DNA of 64,000 bases from Tethya wilhelma (lineage: Eukaryota; Porifera; Demospongiae; Tethyida; Tethyidae). The notes beneath the pieces are model-generated. The model was not told the origin of the DNA, searched no databases, and saw only the letters and a program-made list of their open reading frames with translations. Shown here piece by piece: positions 1 to 11,484 of the stretch. The position numbers and the translations under genes are program-made. The DNA is taken from positions 26,750,071 through 26,814,070 of the forward strand of contig CAXIPT010000001.1 of the NCBI GenBank assembly GCA_964030475.1, given 5' to 3'. Position 1 is the stretch's first letter; each line of letters begins with the position of its first letter.

Positions 1-15
1 TTGATCTGTTTCTAG

Positions 16-3000
16 ACTTCCATGGACTGACTTGGAGTCAAATGTTGATACACTCGAGATCGTTAGACTGCTCCATGATGTGGACACAAATTTTTGGTCT
101 GGAGTGAATGCAATGAAGTATGTGGCTGCATGACTTGTGGTCATGTAATGTCACTATAATTATGTGGATGATAATAATATGAATCTGTGCTCTCATTCTC
201 CTAATTACCTACATACACATTAAAAAAATTAGCTTTAGGTACATTGACACTGATAATGCCCAATCTGTAGCAGAAGCTCTTTCTCAGTGTACCTGCTTAC
301 AGTCACTGGAGTAAGTTTACCATGATTGTATAACCAGAGTGCATACTATTACTCCGATTTCCTATTATACATGCAGCCTCTCATCCTGCCGCTTGGTAGA
401 CACCACCCTCTCTCTGATACTCGCAGCCATTCCAACCACTGTGACTAATTTGAAGTAAGTCTTTATAAAGAGTTTTACCAACAGATACTCAGGGTTGTAG
501 TAAGCAGATTTTATGTGCAGTGGCCATGCATATTCATGTTGCTTAATTATGAATATTATAATTAGTTAAACATTGAGTTATACCCTCTAACTTTAATACC
601 TTCAATAGCTGGTTTAGTCCTGTCAGGTTGACAGTGATGAAAGTAGCTAAGCTCTAGCTTTGCATGCATGCACGCCAATTTATGCTGACTAAGCAAACAC
701 AGTGTATGCTCTAGCTAGGCAGCGTTAAACTTGTATATGTATCGAAGTCATCTATACCTACCTAGTACAGTTCACTAATGTGAAATTAATTTCTGATTCA
801 CTATACAGTTTAGGAGGAAGTCAAAACGTGACTGAGAAGTGTTTTCCTGTGCTACAGAAGATAAAAGATCGTCTCACTGATCTACAAACTCTAATGTAAG
901 AGTAAAAAGTTTGAGTTTAGTTTGTAATTCGCTATAATTATACACACACTTGCCCATAGACTGCCTTGGGAGCCTTTTACTTCAAGACAAGGAGACAAGG
1001 GAGCCATAAGAGACAGAGAGACTGGGAGACTTAAGGAGACCAGGGAGACAACAGAGACCAGGGAGACCGGGAGACGTAAGAGACAGGGAGACCAGGGAGA
1101 CGTAAGGAGACCAGGGAGACAGAGAGACGTAAGAGACAAGGAGACCAGGGAGATGTAAGGAGACCAGGGAGACCAGGGAGACCAGGGAGACCAGGGAGAC
1201 CAGGGAGACCAGGGAGACGTAAGGAGACCAGGGAGACCAGGGAGACCAGGGAGACATAGGGGACCAGGGAGACTGGGAGACTTAAGGAGACCAGGGAGAC
1301 AACAGAGACCAGGGAGACCGGGAGACGTAAGAGACAGGGAGACCAGGGAGACCAGGGAGACCAGGGAGACCAGGGAGACATAAGGAGACCAGGGAGACCA
1401 GGGAGACATAGGGGACCAGGGAGACAGGGAGACGTAAGGAGACCAGGGAAACAAGGGAGACCACAGAGACCAGGGAGACATAAGAGACTGGGAGACAGGG
1501 AGACAGGGAGACATTAGGAGACCAGGGAGACCAGGGAGACCAGGGAGACAGGGAGACGTAAGAGACAGGGAGACCAGGGAGACAGGGAGACATTAGGAGA
1601 CCAGGGAGACCAGGGAGACCAGGGAGACAGGGAGACGTAAGAGACAGGGAGACCAGGGAGACACAGGGGACCAGGGAGACAGGGAGAGACCAGGGAGACT
1701 AGGAAAGAAAAAAAAAACCTCCTACATGCATGCATGATAATAGCTGAGTCAGCATATTTCGTGATTCTTAAATGGGGAAACAACCTAATTTATGCATGTG
1801 GGATGTTAGTTGCACAGGGCTTCTATGAACAGCCATGCAATGTTTACATTGAGGTTGTTCGCACCCACTTGACTTGCTGCCAATTATGAGCTTTAATGAT
1901 ATTGCAGTTAAAGAGTGACCTCTGCTAGACCCCATTATTCCCATGTGAATTCTAGGTAAGGGGTATTCAAAGTGAAAAATGGGGCTAGCTCGATAGACTA
2001 TACTAGGTCTGGTGGCATGCATCATAGTGTATATACACATCACTCATCGTTTCCCTGAATGGGCAAAATATATACATTTTGAGTAAAGAATTTAATTGTT
2101 GTGCTTTCATTTCTGCTGGGTGATTAATTCCATTAATTCATGTTGTGGCCAATCTTCACCATCCAAACTAAAACAGCACAGGAGAAAAGACAGCTTTAGT
2201 TGCCTCAAAGTCATCCAGTGTGTCATGGGAGTTAGATCAAATTAAGAGCTGATTATTCCCGACCAGGCTCTCCTCCTTCTTTGATCTCCTTTCTCCTCCC
2301 CTTTTCTTCCCCGGCCTCCTCATCTTTTGAGGGGCAAATAATATTATAATGGAAGAGGAGAGCCTGGGAACAAGGCTAAGGGTGGTCAACAATGACCTTT
2401 ATCATTATGATCATTGTAACTAATTATTGAAATATAATTATTTAGGGCTTCCCATGATGTAATTTGTTTGTATAATCATGATGTCTGTATGACACATGCA
2501 AGTTTGTGTTATTGTACAGTTTGTATTTGTCTGTAGTACAGTTGTCTCTGTGCATATATACAGTCTCTCTCATTGCAAGTTAAGAATGTGCACACTCTCT
2601 CTGTTACAATCCCAGTCAGCCATTCCACCTACTGTCACTGCTTTAAAGTAAACAAATTCTATTTTGATTCATGATAAATACAGTGACTTCTCTGTCTTAT
2701 AGTTTAGGAGACAATTCACACTTAGGTACCAAGTCTGTGTCTGTGATACAGAGCATTAAAGATGGTCTTCCCAATCTCAAAAGACTGGAGTAAGATTACA
2801 ATTTCTGCCAGCTGTACAATGTCATAATAATGTCATTGTAATTAATCTGTTACTAGACTTCCATGGACCAACTTGGAGTCAAGTTTTGGTGCACTCAAGA
2901 TCTTTAGACTGCTCCATGGTGTGGACACAAATTTTTGGTCTGGAATGAATACAATGAAGTATGTGACTGCATGACTTGTGGTCATGTAATGTCACTATAA

Positions 3001-5442
3001 TTATGTGGACAATAATTAATAATATGAATCTGTGAGCTCATTCTCACAATTACCTACATACATAAAAAAAAATCAGCTTTAGGTACATTAATAGTGATAT
3101 TGCCCAATCTGTAGCAGAAGCTCTTTCTCAGTGTACCTGCTTACAGTCACTGAAGTAAGTTTACCATGATCCTATAACTAGAGTGCATACTGTTGCTCTG
3201 CATGATTTCCTATTATACAGCCTCTCATCCTGCCGCTTGGTAGACACCACCCTCTCCCTGATACTACCAGCCATTCCAACCACTGTGACTAATTTGAAGT
3301 AAGTCTTTAAACAGAGTTTTACCAACAGATACTCTGGTTTGTAGTAAGCAAATTTTATGTGCAGTGTCCATGCATATTCATGTTGCTTATGAATATTATA
3401 ATTAGTTACATATTGAGTTATACCCTCTAAATTTAACAAGTATAGTAAAAATTTCATAAAAATTACAGTGTAGGAATGGGCAGTGCGGTAAAAAGTAAAG
3501 AAACAAGGCATGTCGCAATTTCGGCACATGACTACTTCATTTTCATTTTTGATTCCTCATACATCCTGTCATATGAAAATAAATTATGATATGCTTCAAA
3601 CAATGCTGTACATGCCTGGATAAAATAATGGTTGGAATTCATAGATCATGCATGCCAATCAGTATGCTGCAGAGTGTGCCACCTTATGGTCGGCTTACTG
3701 ACAGGGAGTGCCAATGGATTAATTGAGGTGTGGAACTTAACTGTTAGCTAGCTAAGTGGGGCAAAGTATATAAGCAGGCAATCTAGGCAAAGTTGTTTTA
3801 GTTAATCCTCAATACTCTACTTGAGCATAAAAAAAATGAAGTAGTCATGTGCCGAAATTGCGACATGCCTTGTTTCTTTACTTTTTACCGCACTGCCCAT
3901 TCCTACACTGTAATTTTTATGAAATTTTTACTATACTTGTTCATTCACTTTTTTCAACACTAAAGTGAGGAGACTATATCAAGGACTTAGTAAGTCCTTA
4001 CAAAAAGCTTGAGTAGCAGTACTATTAGGCTAATGCGCATGCGCATTAAATGCCACGTGGATAGATAACGACCTTTGACCTCTACCTACAAAAGATGGCT
4101 GCATTGAAGTGTATGAATTTATATACTAAATTTTTAAGCTTTCTAGCTCCTGTTTTAACACATTTGGGCAGAAAGCGAGTGTAAAAGGCACTAGTCCAGA
4201 TGAGAACAAGTTGTTCTGTGTAGTCAAAACAAGCTCAACGTTTTTTGTTTCTCTGGAAATCTCTTTCAAGTAAGTCAGTTAGTAAGTAAGTGAGAACAAA
4301 ACTGCGTGGGTGTAGCTTCTAACTAGCGCTCGCTACGAGTGCTTATGAAAGCTTCTGTGAGTTTTACGCCATGTAAACGTTTGTTAATCTGTCTGAGAGA
4401 GCTTCTGAGCAAGTTTGAAGGTTTAACTTTGTCTTGCTAGATTTTTATGGTGATAAACATTTTGTATTGTGTCTATGGGACAGTCGGCCCATTCCTACTA
4501 TACGTACTACCGTACGTATGATACCTTCAATAGCTGGTTTTAGTCCCTGTCAGGTTGACAGTGATGAAAGTAGCTCAGCTTTAGCTTTGCATGCACACCA
4601 ATTTATGCTGACTAAGCAAACACAGTGTGTGCTCTATTTAGGCAGTGTTCTAAAGTTGTGCTCTTAGTAATTTTCACAACTTGTGTACGGATCAAAATCA
4701 TCTACCTACCTAGTACAGTTCACTAATGTGAAGTTAATCTCTGGTTCACTATACAGTTTAGGAGGAAATCAAAAGGTGACTGAGAAGTGTTTTCCTGTGT
4801 TACAGAAAATAAAATATCGTCTCACTGATCTACAAACTCTAATGTAAGAGTATAAAGCAAGTTTGAGTTTAGTTTGTAATTCACTATAATTATGCACACA
4901 CTTGCCCATAGACTGCCTTGGGGGCCTTTTACTTCAACTTTGAAAGGTATTGAACAATTCAAAATGTTACTAGCTCTAAAGGAAACAGAGCTGCTACCAG
5001 ACTTTGGCCTGCAGGATGTTAGGGAAGTAAAGTAAGTCACAGTGTTGAGACCATCCATATAAAGAAGCATGTATCTTGTAAGTAGTGAGGTTGTGCTGCT
5101 ATAGCACTTAATTTGAACATCAATTTTACTGACAGCTATTATTAAGGCAATTTGTTTAATGATCAGGTCAAATGTTTGGGTGAATTTGTACAAGTGTTCT
5201 GCTCCACTAGTGGAATGATGAGCCTCTCCCCCCATTCTCCCAAAACTTTTCCCAATCATCAGAATTATGGCTATATACACACCTGTTACTCATACCATGA
5301 TCAATCAATTCCAGTCATGTCTTCTTCCAGCTAAAGAACACCAAATAACCCAAGTGTGAAGGGGGAAAATGTGAAGGAAAAAACTAAAGCTTTGTGTGCG
5401 TGCGTGCGTGTGTGCGTGCCTGCCTGCCTGCGTGCGTGCGTG

Positions 5443-5487
<45 letters not shown>

Positions 5488-8400
5488 AATGATTACTAAA
5501 TTAATATGTATTTACACAATGAATACTCTGTTCAACTCAAAGAATCAACTGTCAACTTACACTCAGGCTCTCTATTTCATACACAGCCTAGCCAGAAACA
5601 ATATTGGTGATGATGGTGCTCAATCCCTAGCAGCAGGTCTTTCTCACTGTACCAACCTACAGAGACTGGAGTAAGTTACTATAAAACTTAGAGATTGTTT
5701 AAATTACGATACACCGATGCATGGCTAATCAGTCATAATGGTCATGCAGGCAACTTAGGTAAGACTTTGGCATAAACTGAGTTTTTAAGTTGCCGCATGT
5801 CATTAAATGCCATCATTTTCTAATTAAAGCATCCTACTCTCAAGTTGCCCTCAGTATGTACGTGTAGCGGACTATTTCAGTAACCATAATTATATCAGCT
5901 AGTAGGAGTAAACTGACATTGACATCATAATACACATACTGCTATAAGCCTGGTCATGAGGTGGTACTTGCACAGTCTGGAGTAACTATAATAGTGAACT
6001 CTATTGATTCTCAATTTTTATTAAGTCATGAGTTGTATTTGATCCTTTGATAGTCAATTTTGTTTATTCTTTCTTATTAATACATAGCCTATTTAACAAC
6101 AATATTGGTGCTGATGGTGCTAAATTCCTAATAAACAATCTTTCTCACTGGTCCAACCTGCAGGAACTATAGTAAGATATTTGTGTAACTTCTATGTTAC
6201 CATGTTAATAGCTATATAACTGTTAAATTACGGCCTTGTATAAATTATGTGAAGTCACTTAAACCATGGGAAAAAAATTAATGCTCTTGTAGAGAAAACT
6301 AGGTCCACATTGTATGTTATACATGCACTGTTAAATATTGACTTACGCTCTACTTTCTCTCTCTTCTCATGCGTACAGCCTAACTAACAACAACATTGGT
6401 GGTGATGGTGCTCAATCCCTGGCGAAAGGTCTTTCTCACTGTACCAAACTGCAAGAACTGTCGTAAGTTTACTATGAACAGGCTGTATAGTTATGAAGCA
6501 CCTTAGCACATTGGTCCAGGACATCCTTTATTGTAAGGAAGGGGGTGCTACACCCCTTGACGTTTGCACACATCATTAGGAAGCCACTGACTCCTCTGAG
6601 CCATCAGGTGTGCACCATTTGGGGGTATGAAAGCATCAAAATTCCACCTGATTTTCAGTGAAATTCAAGAGATTTAATTGCATTCCATTGAGCGCGTATG
6701 ACTTTAGCGACTAGATATTGCAAGCTTTTTGAACATCTTTGCAGAGATCTGAGCTTTTCCAGCTTCTGTATAAGCCAGAAAGTCAGTTTGGCTGCCACTT
6801 AGAGTGCTTCAGCAAGTCCACATCTCTCTGACCAAAAATTTCATTGCCATTTGCTACAAATAGAGTTGCTTGAATCAAGGGGCAGGAGGCCCAGACTCTT
6901 TCTTAAACTTTTCTCAATTATTTGGTACCAAATTTGCCCAGGGAAGTTGCGGGCAATCCTGAAAACTAGACGGCCTAAGCTAAGTACTACTTGTCATTCT
7001 GGACACTCAAAGCTGAGTCAGCAAAATAGGTGGCTCATGTGACCCTTTCATACCTCCTCTGAGTGTGCACATAGCATAATTGCCGAGCACATTAGCGCGA
7101 GGCATCATAAACCGGTTTGTATTTGGGCTGGCATTATTATGATTACTTTTTGCATCCGATTACTCTTATTATGATTACTTTTTGCTTCCGATTACAAGTT
7201 ATGAAAGTTATTACAATTGGTTTTATGCTAATTATCACCGTTTTCTCCAAGAAAGAGAAATTAAGCTTACGATCTCAAGATTGAAGCGATGACACAAAGA
7301 ATCAATGAAAAGATTGTATACTCTTCATAAAGCACAAATTGGGCCTTCAATCAACCTCTGTGAACCATCTTGCACTGGCACTCTGATGTAGGTGGAGTTT
7401 TGAGTCACAAGCGGGGTGGTACCACTGCGAGTTTGAAGTTCTTTTGTCACTGTTCTTTGAGTAGCTGGTGCTTGCTAAACAGCTTAGTTTATAAGCTAAA
7501 TGTACCTAGCTTAACTTGCTCTGCTGCTCTGACTGAGCTCGTGTCTTCACTTTGCCAGATTAGTCACATGACACGCACGAGACTGACTGAGCTCGTGCGC
7601 GCGCGCATGTGCATGTGCGATATGCCCTGGTGCATGGCTTGAAGAGGAGTTTCACTATGATCTGTAGAGCTATCCACAAAACTGAGCTGAACTTGAAGAC
7701 AGGTAGACATTTACATTGTCCAGCAATGCAACGTGGGTGTATGTGTGCACAGGCTGAGATTCACTGTATGTCATTCAGTGACTATATAGTACTAGCTGTG
7801 CTCTACCATCATAATATTACAGACTCTGCGCGAGGCACATCATGCACTATGTGTACTACTAGTATTATTATCATAGGGGAAGGAAATGACATAAGAAATA
7901 ATTATGTGTTTGTAAATACACATAACTGCATGTATCCTCTGAGCCATCATCTTGTGAATTGTCAGTTGATATCATACGTACGATAGTACGTATAGTAGGA
8001 ATGGGCCGACTATGCCAATACAAAATGTTTATGCTTCTAAACTTTCAGGGAAAGAACATTAAGCCTTCAAATGCGTTTGATAGCCTCCCACAGACAGTTT
8101 GCTTACTGTATTAACCAGAAAAACTGGCAGAAGTTTCTAGAGCACTCTGGAGAGAGAGCGCTGGTCCAAAGCCACAAGAGTGCAATTTTGTTCTCCTTCC
8201 TTCCTTCCTTCCTAACTGACTTACTTGAATGCAAAAACTAAGTCCACAATGTATGTTACACATGCACTGTTAAATATTGACTTGTGCTCTACCTTCTCTC
8301 TCTTCTCTCAATTACATACAGCCTAATAAACAACAATATTGGTGATGATGGTGCTCAATCCCTGGCGAAAGGTCTTTCTCACTGTACAAACCTGCACAAA

Positions 8401-10550
8401 CTGCAGTAAGTTTACTATGAACAGGCTGTATAGTTATGATGCACCTTTAGCATATTGGACATCCTTGATTTACAGTGGGTGCCACACCCCTTGACCTTTA
8501 CAGACATCATTAGGAAGCCACTCCTCTGAGCCATCAGTGAATAATATTATTATCATAGGGAAGTAAATGACACAAGAAATAATATGTGTTTGTAAATACA
8601 TATACTGTATCCTCTAAGCCATCATCTTGTGAATTGTCAGCTGATATAAAAAATGAACCAAAAGTCACAAAGTGTAATGAGCATGCAGGCTAATGGTGTA
8701 TAGTTAGTTATCTCTCTCACCTTCAACAATCATGCAATATACTAACATCCATGAGTTGTCTACTCATTTCTTAATACGATACTGTGATCAACAATGACTA
8801 TACCATTATATCATTTGTTTGTTTTCTCTACAGTTTGACTAATAACTCTATCAGTAATGTGAGTGTGAAACACTTGTCTAAGCTAATCACAAAAGCTGCC
8901 AAACTGAATCATCTTAGGTAAGTTTGTTCAATAAGATGGTGCCACTTGTACCTGTCCACTCATTTGTGTTCAGTGCCATCATTCTAATAAAAGCACAGTC
9001 ACTATAGTAGTGTAATACTCTTGATTAGTAGCTTCGTACCCAGGCTCTCCCCTTTGACCTTTCACTCACAGAATTCAGAAATTAAGGAAGGGGAGAGCCT
9101 GGGATCTCACGTCACGCACATAAACCCCAAATAAATGAGTGTGGGCGAAATTAACCACAATCCACAAGCTTATCTAGATTTTTTCCCTTGAGTGAGCAAA
9201 CAAGTAGAACTGGTACCGTTAGTGCCCTACTGCAGCAGTCTAATTTTGCTTGCTAGCTTCTATTTGGTATCTAAAGGCCACTTTATAGCTAGCAGCATGC
9301 TAGTAGTGCACTATTTAGAGTGAGATACAGTTCAATTGACTAATCATGCAAATAAAGATGCAAGTATGTTCTATCATGTAATTTACTTGAAAACGTGTCT
9401 TGCTGTTATATGTATGGTGACTCTTTTAGTCCAAATGGCGTTTTGCTTCATGTGCAGTATTGCTAAAATTCTGAGTAGATCGAACTAAAAATATGGTGAC
9501 CTTAGACGGAAATTGTGTGGGCAGTCTGATTGCCTAGACATGATATGCCCATGCTCAATTATCTGTGTTCTACTAACGTTCATACCTGTAGAGTCACGTG
9601 CGTGATGTAGGATCCCAGGCTCTATCTTTCCTTACAGTTAGTGTATAAGGTCAAGGGAGAGAGCCTGGGTACAAGGCTCCTCGATTACCATTGTACTTTG
9701 TCGGGTAATGTGATGGAGAGTTTGATAACAGCTAAGAAATTTATGTTAACATTTGTATCAAAGGATCCTAGTAACTCGCTATCGTCATGTACACTACTAA
9801 GCCTGGCCATGGTCATGATTGGCATGATCATAGTGAGCAAATCACTCACCATTTCAGTGAGCAAAGTGTACATTTTCATGAGTAAAGAATTTAGTTGTTT
9901 TGTTTTCATTTCTGCTGGGTGATTAATTCCATTAATACAAGTGAAACCAGAGACCCTCTCACTGACCATTTTTTCAACGTACACTCCCCTAATTCAGACC
10001 TTCCAAGGAGAAATTTTGCATGTTGTGGCCAATCTTCACCATCCAAACTAAAACAGCTCAGGAGAAGAGACAGCTTTAGTTGCCTCATGCAGAGTCATCC
10101 AGTGTGTCATAGGAGTTAGATCAAAGAGTTGATTATTTTTAACCAGGCTCTCCTTCATTGATCTCCTTTCTCCTCCCCTTTTCTTCCCCGGCCTAGCTCC
10201 TCATCTTTTGAGGGGCAGATATAATAGAAGAGGAGAGCCTGGGAACAAGGCTAAGGGTAGTCAACAGTGACCTTTATATTATGATCATTGTAACTTTATG
10301 GCTTCCAATGATGTAATTTGTTTGTATAATCATCATGATGCCTATATGTACATGTAAGTTGGTGTTGTCGTACAGTTTATAAGTAGTATTAATTGATTAT
10401 CTATCCATGAATGATTGTTGTGTGCATGCACCCATACACAGCCTGAGGAAGAACAGATTCACTGAGAGTGGAAAGGCTGAACTGAGAAAGGCAGAAGAGG
10501 AAAGAAAATTGAACAGTGAACTTTGTTCTTTAAATTTGCTTCTATTGTAA
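16..10550 (+). CDS. LRR-rich receptor-type gene (NLR/RNH1-like), 3' part, 17 intact exons
   Basis: The exons encode the C-terminal LRR domain of an NLR- or ribonuclease-inhibitor-like protein, a class that usually senses ligands through the LRR face. Exons: 16-117, 233-310, 377-454, 809-895, 2564-2647, 2703-2789, 2857-2958, 3077-3154, 3221-3298, 4757-4843, 4912-5031, 5587-5670, 6088-6171, 6379-6462, 8322-8405, 8834-8917 and terminal 10442-10550 (stop TAA). Every exon is flanked by AG and GT, starts with one base completing a codon and (except the last) ends with two, so all introns are phase 2 and the exons are interchangeable. Typical repeats read N-N-I-G-D-D-G-A-Q-S-L-A ... L-S-H-C-T-N-L-Q-x-L. 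One-repeat-per-84-nt-exon LRRs are known in vertebrate NOD/NLRC genes. The 5' end, including any NACHT domain, lies outside the window. The run could be two fused or partly decayed genes, because the exon at 960 is disrupted. Confidence 0.75.
960..985 (+). pseudogene. LRR exon truncated by minisatellite
   Basis: After an AG acceptor at 958-959 the first 26 bases match the start of the intact exon at 4912-5031 (L-P-W-x-P-F-T-S). The match stops abruptly where the GGGAGACCA minisatellite starts. Read on in frame, the repeat stays open for about 170 nt and then reaches TAA near 1158. GTAAG-containing donor-like sites occur in the repeat, but the three tested (before 1076, 1102 and 1129) do not give the phase-2 exit this gene needs. 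The exon is therefore probably non-functional. Confidence 0.65.
986..1705. repeat. GGGAGACCA minisatellite (~720 bp)
   Basis: Tandem array of a 9-bp unit, GGGAGACCA, with interspersed variants such as GGGAGACGTAAGA and GGGAGACATAGG. A longer-range order is visible: blocks of pure 9-mers are separated by GACGTAAG or GACATTAGG spacers. It sits inside a former LRR exon and ends in a short A-run at about 1707-1716. The minus-strand open frames rich in Ser-Pro-Trp or Gly-Leu-Pro are low-complexity translations of this array. Confidence 0.95.
2256..2385. mobile_element. Foldback element, CCAGGCTCTCC family
   Basis: Inverted ends ACCAGGCTCTCC and GGAGAGCCTGGGAACAAGG enclose about 100 bp of pyrimidine-rich sequence. 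A close copy lies at 10138-10250, and larger two-armed relatives are at 9029-9681 and 57585-58225. No coding capacity. Confidence 0.7.
3436..4520. mobile_element. Composite TIR element, copy 1 (~1085 bp)
   Basis: Two arms of about 100 bp (3440-3541 and 3832-3940) are inverted repeats of each other, containing GTAGGAATGGGCAGTGC and GGCACATGACTACTTCATTTT. A further ~580 bp ends with a terminus related to ATCATACGTACGGTAGTACG (reverse orientation). The LRR duplicate at 560-610 is the same sequence without the element, so it serves as an empty site and dates the insertion after the duplication. Other copies: 25721-26765 and 53763-54945, plus a partial at 7973-8225. No transposase seen. Confidence 0.75.
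5394..5487. repeat. (TGCC)n/(TGCG)n microsatellite
   Basis: Tetranucleotide array with TGCG units on the left grading into TGCC units on the right, in the intron before the LRR exon at 5587. Confidence 0.95.
6463..8321. other. Long LRR intron made of duplicated and inserted sequence
   Basis: Sequence before and after exon 6379-6462 recurs around exon 8322-8405, for example intron text at ~6295 matches ~8235 and text at 6463-6610 matches 8406-8545. The LRR exon was therefore copied with its flanks. The left copy carries extra sequence from about 6609 to 7860, including a short element with inverted GTGTGCAC...GTATGAAAG ends (6608-7068). A direct repeat containing TTATTATGATTACTTTTTGC lies at 7131-7195. 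A partial copy of the composite TIR element is at 7973-8225. No exon was recognised here. Confidence 0.6.
9029..9681. mobile_element. Two-armed foldback element (~650 bp)
   Basis: Outer ends CGTACCCAGGCTCTCC and GAGCCTGGGTACAAGGCT are inverted. Just inside them a second inverted pair reads GCCTGGGATCTCACGTCACG (left) and GTGATGTAGGATCCCAGGCT (right). The same double-foldback layout recurs at 57585-58225, where a flanking duplication of 9-10 bp is clear. Lies in the intron before the last LRR exon. Confidence 0.65.
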
Positions 10551-10615
10551 AGGGCATCAATAATTGCAGTCATAGGTATGTTGGTTTATTTTTATTTTCA
10601 CGTAATCATGTTTGA

Positions 10616-10621
10616 AATAAA
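10616..10621 (+). terminator. Poly(A) signal AATAAA of the LRR gene
   Basis: AATAAA begins 66 bases after the LRR stop codon (TAA ending at 10550), with T-rich sequence following. Confidence 0.55.
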
Positions 10622-10875
10622 TAAGTTTTGTATGCACATTTATTTAATTTTTTGTAAGAAATTTTTTTTTATTTATTTGTGAACATTTCATGTCTGTAAA
10701 CCATATGGCCTATGTATGATGACGTGAGAATGCTGAATATGTTCTGATCAGTTCTGAAGGGATACATGCAGTTGAGGAGGAAGTGGACCTTCAGCAGTGA
10801 TGATAGAGACACACTAGAGTCTTCTCTCTTGGCCAGCTCTCACATTAGCCTGCTCCTCTCCATGGCTAGGTGCCT

Positions 10876-11484
10876 TCAAAGGACTACATCAGAGATGGTC
10901 TCTTGGAGCCACTCTAGAGGGAGCCAGAGGAGGGCCTCACAGATGAGCAGCCCCGTTGAAGCCGACACTCTCTTCTTCTGCTCTCTCCTGAGCAACAGTA
11001 GAGCTAGCCGCTGCAAGTGACGGCCACGGACTGAGGATCCTTCAAATGGTGGCAAGTCAATGTCACTGTACTGGTAGTAGATGAGCTCGGGGTCTCTCTC
11101 AAAGGGGTTGGCCCCTCCCATCAGCTCGTAAATGAGACACCCTGCAGCAAAGCAGTCTGTGTGGCTGTAATCCACCGTCTGTGCATTCTCGGGTGTGTTG
11201 GTGACCTCTGGTGGTAGTCTGGAGCCAGCTCCCCCCAACCACTGCAGCTCGTGGTAGCTATAGATGAAAGTGGTGGCTGTGACAGGTCCTGATCGATGGA
11301 GAGCAAAGTTGAAATTCCCCAAACGAAGTAGCCAGTGCTGGCCAATTTGAGTCACGAGCAGATTTTCCAGTCCAACATCACGATGGCAGACACCGTTATT
11401 GTAGAGGTGTGTGAGAGCTGAAAACAACTGGACCAGACAGAGCAGCACCAGCTGATGGAGAAGTTGATGCTCTATAGGAATCAT
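10876..11484 (-). CDS. PINK1-like pseudokinase C-lobe (truncated?)
   Basis: A 202-residue frame from ATG at 11484 covers only a protein-kinase C-lobe. The catalytic loop reads C-H-R-D-V-G-L-E-N: HRD and the Asn are kept but the usual Lys is Gly. The DFG position reads L-G-N-F, so the Mg-binding Asp is gone. The activation-segment end is L-P-P-E-V, and helix F reads Y-S-H-T-D-C-F-A-A-G followed by Y-E-L and N-P-F. The P-P-E-V / Y-S-x-x-D / A-x-G / N-P-F pattern and the Arg/Leu-rich tail resemble the mitochondrial kinase PINK1. Without the Asp it is probably catalytically dead. No N-lobe was found. An AG just before the ATG could be an acceptor for an upstream exon, with a possible 46-nt intron whose GTAAG donor is near 11530, but the sequence beyond has stops in the frame tested. 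It converges on the LRR gene and diverges from gene A. It may be a pseudogene. Confidence 0.55.
   Translation of the reverse strand: MIPIEHQLLHQLVLLCLVQLFSALTHLYNNGVCHRDVGLENLLVTQIGQHWLLRLGNFNFALHRSGPVTATTFIYSYHELQWLGGAGSRLPPEVTNTPENAQTVDYSHTDCFAAGCLIYELMGGANPFERDPELIYYQYSDIDLPPFEGSSVRGRHLQRLALLLLRREQKKRVSASTGLLICEALLWLPLEWLQETISDVVL

Noticed and set aside
891..1783. Minus-strand frames rich in Ser-Pro-Trp and Gly-Leu-Pro
   Set aside because: All are readings of the GGGAGACCA minisatellite; one continues into antisense of an LRR exon. No splice or codon evidence for a gene.
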